Shown one piece after another: positions 61,011 to 64,000 of a stretch of 64,000 nucleotides of DNA. This stretch comes from Arabidopsis thaliana (Eukaryota > Streptophyta > Magnoliopsida > Brassicales > Brassicaceae). The translations under genes were made by a program, and so were the position numbers. The stretch lies in the NCBI RefSeq assembly GCF_000001735.4, contig NC_003071.7, forward strand, positions 17,955,443-18,019,442. The letters run 5' to 3'. The notes below the pieces were generated by a model. The model had not been told where the DNA came from. It made no database searches and saw only the letters and a program-made list of their open reading frames with translations. Every line of letters begins with the position of its first letter. Within the stretch, counting starts at the first letter, position 1.

Positions 61011-62267
61011 TATTCATGCAATGATGCCCCACATTCATTATCATTATTCATGTAATTATAATTAAATTTTGTAATATATCTATTAAATTAACACACACCA
61101 AAATCATATTCATAGGATTGGGTTCATGCCTAGTCCAAATGGGTGGAGGAGAAAAGCATGATTCATGCACTCGTACCCATTTTTTCTTTTAAAACTATTA
61201 TAAATGGTATGTTTATTTTTTTGTACTAAAAAAAGGATGCTTTTAAAAATCCTTTAAAAATTCTAAACTTAGAGGATGTTATTGGTTTATGATTTTAAAA
61301 GAGTTTTTGTGACTTAAAAGTGTCATGTAAAATATGTTGTTATTCAATCATAATTTTTAAAAGTTTGTAAAAGTTTTGTGTTATTCAATTAAAACAAAAA
61401 AATCTCTCAAAATTCAATTATCACAGATTAAACATCATTCATTATTCTCAGAATTCATATTGTTTTTAAAAATTTCATAACAAAAAAACTACACATTTTA
61501 CGAACTTTATATTTGTATATCTACGTATATTTTTTTGTTAGCCAATTTTCATAGACCAACATTCTTTATCAAATTGCCACATAATTAGGCACAGGCTTCC
61601 GTCTACGAAGGGCTTTGATGTTCTTACGAAATTATTCAAATCACATTCATTTTATACAGCCTTTTTAAACATATTTATTTTAGTATTTACATCAAAACAT
61701 ATTGAACATTCCCGTCTACTTCATCCTTTTAAAATCACATTCATGTTATACAGCCTTCTTTATCTAAACGACGGAGGAAAACAAAAAAACGAAGATGCGC
61801 TTTTGGTTGCATCTGTAGGACTGGTTGGTTCGAACACTTGTTACCAAAGAACAAAGCGTCTCTCTTGGTCAGGCAAGTTTTAGCTCTCAAATAACCACCA
61901 ACGCAAAATGATCGCAGTCAAGACTCTTTGACTCTTATCTTTTGTATTAAAGATAAATGAACATGTGATAAGAATAATAACAGATTAGATGTTGCATGTA
62001 ATACTACTAGACTAGATCTACAGAAGGATCAAAGAAAGTAGTACCAAAGTAGACATCAATAATGAAATTGCAAGCAAAACAGAATAAATGTTGTCTCCTC
62101 GATTGCAAGCAAAACAGAATAATTATTGCAAATTCTCCCCTCGATCATCTTGTGTTAGATATCTGTGCCGCTGAAGACACTTCTCTCGAAAGGATTCGAT
62201 AAAAATCACAGATACACATCTCCCAAACTAACAACACAGCACAACCAAGCAATGCAAAAGCTTTTCA
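61011..62267. other. Gene-free stretch with MITE-like AT-rich block
   Basis: At about 61270-61430, motifs like TTATTGGTTTATGATTTTAAAA and TTATTCAATCATAATTTTTAAAA occur in partly inverted fashion, suggesting a degraded fold-back element. A 21-base direct repeat (ATTGCAAGCAAAACAGAATA) is at 62067-62087 and 62102-62122. A further segment near 61490-61560 recurs near 63678-63735 (see findings). No gene seen. Confidence 0.4.
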
Positions 62268-63030
62268 ATGATAGAATCCAGCTCCCATATATCAGCTTCT
62301 TTAAAGATATCACCGGTAACAAGTTTGTTACAGTTGGACATTCTTTTCTAGAATTTCCAGGAAAACCAACATCCTAGTATCACACAAAAGAAAACTCAAG
62401 TTCATATATACCATGAAAAAGGTAGATCTGCTGTTTCTTATAAAACCAACATACACCCGTGTCTGAATTAATACCATCTCAAAAACCCAACTACTCTAAA
62501 ACCATCATTATCGCATCAAATTCACTACAAGAAAAAACAAAACAAAACCAAAGAATCCAGCTCCCATATATATCTAAATATGCTATAAAACATCAATTGT
62601 AACAGTTTTGTTACAGTTGTATCAAATGAGTGAGTCCATTGTTTTCCAATATTTCCAGGCATATACAAGAACAAGAAAACCAACATTATTTCAGGGACTA
62701 AAAATCATTCCAGGGCTAAAAGAAGTGCTCTTTCAAACTCAAGTTCAGATAAATCATTTGTATGTCTTAAAAGACAAAACTGTAGCTGCTTTTAATTTAG
62801 AGGAAGACATGAGAAGACATCAGATCAAGACTGCCTCCAATCGTGATAAGAAGCTAATAAATAATGTAGGCACCATGCAAAAGGTTGCTCTGCTGTTTCT
62901 TATAAACCCAACAAGCACCCGTGTCTGACTTAATGCCATCTCAAGAACCCAACAACTACTCTAAAACCATCATTATCGCATCCTTATCACCACAAGAAAA
63001 ACAAATCAAAACCAAAGAATCCAAATAATA
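62268..63030 (-). repeat. Diverged tandem duplication, about 280 and 480 bases
   Basis: Two copies in the same orientation: about 62275-62553 and 62554-63030. Shared blocks include AATCCAGCTCCCATATAT at the left end, a TTGTTACAGTTG box, TTTCCAGG...ACCAACAT, CTGCTGTTTCTTATAAA, CACCCGTGTCTGA, CCATCTCAA and TACTCTAAAACCATCATTAT near the right end. Copy 2 carries about 200 extra internal bases. No open frame is conserved between copies, so the conserved unit is not protein-coding in any frame I checked. Confidence 0.75.
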
Positions 63031-63299
63031 TTATGTCGCCAAGAGTATTGAATCATGAAACTATAGAGAAATAAGTTTCATGGGTCTTCCTCTGGCATTT
63101 GATCTAGGCTCCAAGCGGCAGTCAGGTCACCATTAAAAGTGGCGCCTGCTGTTGACTCGATAAAAATGGAGCCTTTATCTCGTAAAACAAAAACATTCGA
63201 AAACGCACAGATCTATAACAAGTTTCAAACGAAACGATACATGATTGATGCGGAGAAAGAGAGAGAATCGAGATTATATAGTAGTGACTGTGGGGAGGA

Positions 63300-63400
63300 G
63301 AAGCAAAACCCTAGCATTTTGAACTGTGAGAATAACGGGCTTTTAAACTGTCTTTATTAAGCCCAATCACTCATTACTTGGGCCCATCATAGTCATCTAT
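63300..63400 (-). promoter_or_regulatory. Site II plus telo-box promoter-like element
   Basis: AAGCCCAAT at 63358 and TTGGGCCCAT at 63379 (site II) lie about 60-90 bases from an AAACCCTAG telo-box at 63308. In Arabidopsis this pairing marks promoters of ribosomal-protein, translation and snoRNA genes. Orientation suggests transcription to the left. A short frame there (minus, about 63188-63083, ending WSLDQMPEEDP) may or may not be a real exon. Confidence 0.5.
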
Positions 63401-64000
63401 ATATATTCAGAAACGATGGCTTGTTGAACCAATCTCACAAGTCACAAGTCAAAATGACGTAGTTTTGACTTCGAGCGATGTATTTGCATATTTGGTAAGG
63501 TTTTGCAATTGTTTATAAGAAAATCAGAAATTTTTGAGAGATCCAACTGAAAAAAATTAACATCTATATTCATTCATACCCATAATGGTTATCACAAATA
63601 TTATTATTTATTATCAAAATTCATATATATGTTAATAAAAGTTGGGTTCATAACATAAAAAACACTTTCACTAAGTTTATATTTGTATCTACGTATTTTT
63701 TTTGTTTTTGTTAACCAAATTTCATACACCCACACTCTGTGTAGACCAAAAACAAGTCCTCAAATTTCATATATAGGCCTGCCTAAAGGCCAAAAAAGTT
63801 TTGTTGCCCATTTACAAACAAAAATTCCAAAAATGTTAAAATTTTGAGCCATCAATTTTTCTATTTCTAAACGTATATAATTAACAATAAAAGCGATATT
63901 CAAATACCATCCACAAGAAACTTTTAACAAGTTGTCTTAATAAGTAATTTACTATACTTGGAAGCTTGGCTTAACATATAAATACACTAATAGTTAAACC
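63401..64000. other. AT-rich window end
   Basis: No gene seen. Contains the second copy of the dispersed repeat at about 63678-63735. Confidence 0.4.

Noticed and set aside
62608-62928. Plus-strand frame of 106 codons in the duplicated region
   Set aside because: The frame is not kept in the other copy of the duplication and shows no family motif; the same holds for 62165-62377.
62560-63060. Firm snoRNA call in the tandem duplication
   Set aside because: No C/D pair or double hairpin with H and ACA boxes could be placed confidently; left as a hypothesis.

Overview
The window is nuclear DNA of a flowering plant. The gene order and exon-intron structures match Arabidopsis thaliana chromosome 2, about At2g43180 to just past At2g43370. 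The locus names come from memory, not from a search. Evidence for a plant genome: AT-rich spacers, short GT-AG introns, BIO2, a plant-type glutathione peroxidase, an inositol transporter, FAR1 and CHP-rich zinc-finger proteins, TGGGCY (site II) promoter motifs and a nuclear tRNA gene. Exon coordinates below were worked out by hand from splice sites and reading phase. Most models close exactly at a plausible protein length.

Layout. 0-8 kb: the start of a plastid-targeted PEP-mutase/isocitrate-lyase family gene (minus strand), RNase P/MRP subunit POP4, a Golgi PMT-type methyltransferase and UBX protein PUX11. 8.9-15.4 kb: an intronless CHP-rich zinc-finger gene, a PTI1-like kinase and a plastid-type protein of unknown function. 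15.8-24 kb: a nucleotide-sugar transporter and an intronless unknown gene. 24-34 kb is the accessory part: a broken WSD1-like acyltransferase, a broken PRP4-like WD40 fragment, two related F-box genes (one interrupted by a stop), and between them a short ARIADNE-like gene that ends after RING1. 34-44 kb: a FAR1-domain protein, CML5/MSS3, a 3.6-kb gene-free stretch with Helitron remains, tRNA-Thr(UGU), an L18-type ribosomal protein and a METTL18-like methyltransferase. 45-60 kb: INT1, a DUF1685 protein, GPX3, BIO2 and the U11/U12-35K minor-spliceosome protein. 60-64 kb: gene-poor, with a decayed reading frame and a diverged tandem duplication.

There are no operons; each gene has its own promoter, and some pairs are divergent (BIO2 with U11/U12-35K). 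I found no CRISPR array, phage or gene cluster suggesting a wholly new system. The observations most worth a second look are the RING1-only ARIADNE-like gene with an altered zinc-ligand position, a strongly supported U12-type intron in PUX11, a start codon split by an intron in the FAR1-type gene, the nonsense codon in the second F-box gene, two undeclared gene relics, and an atypical B box in the tRNA gene.
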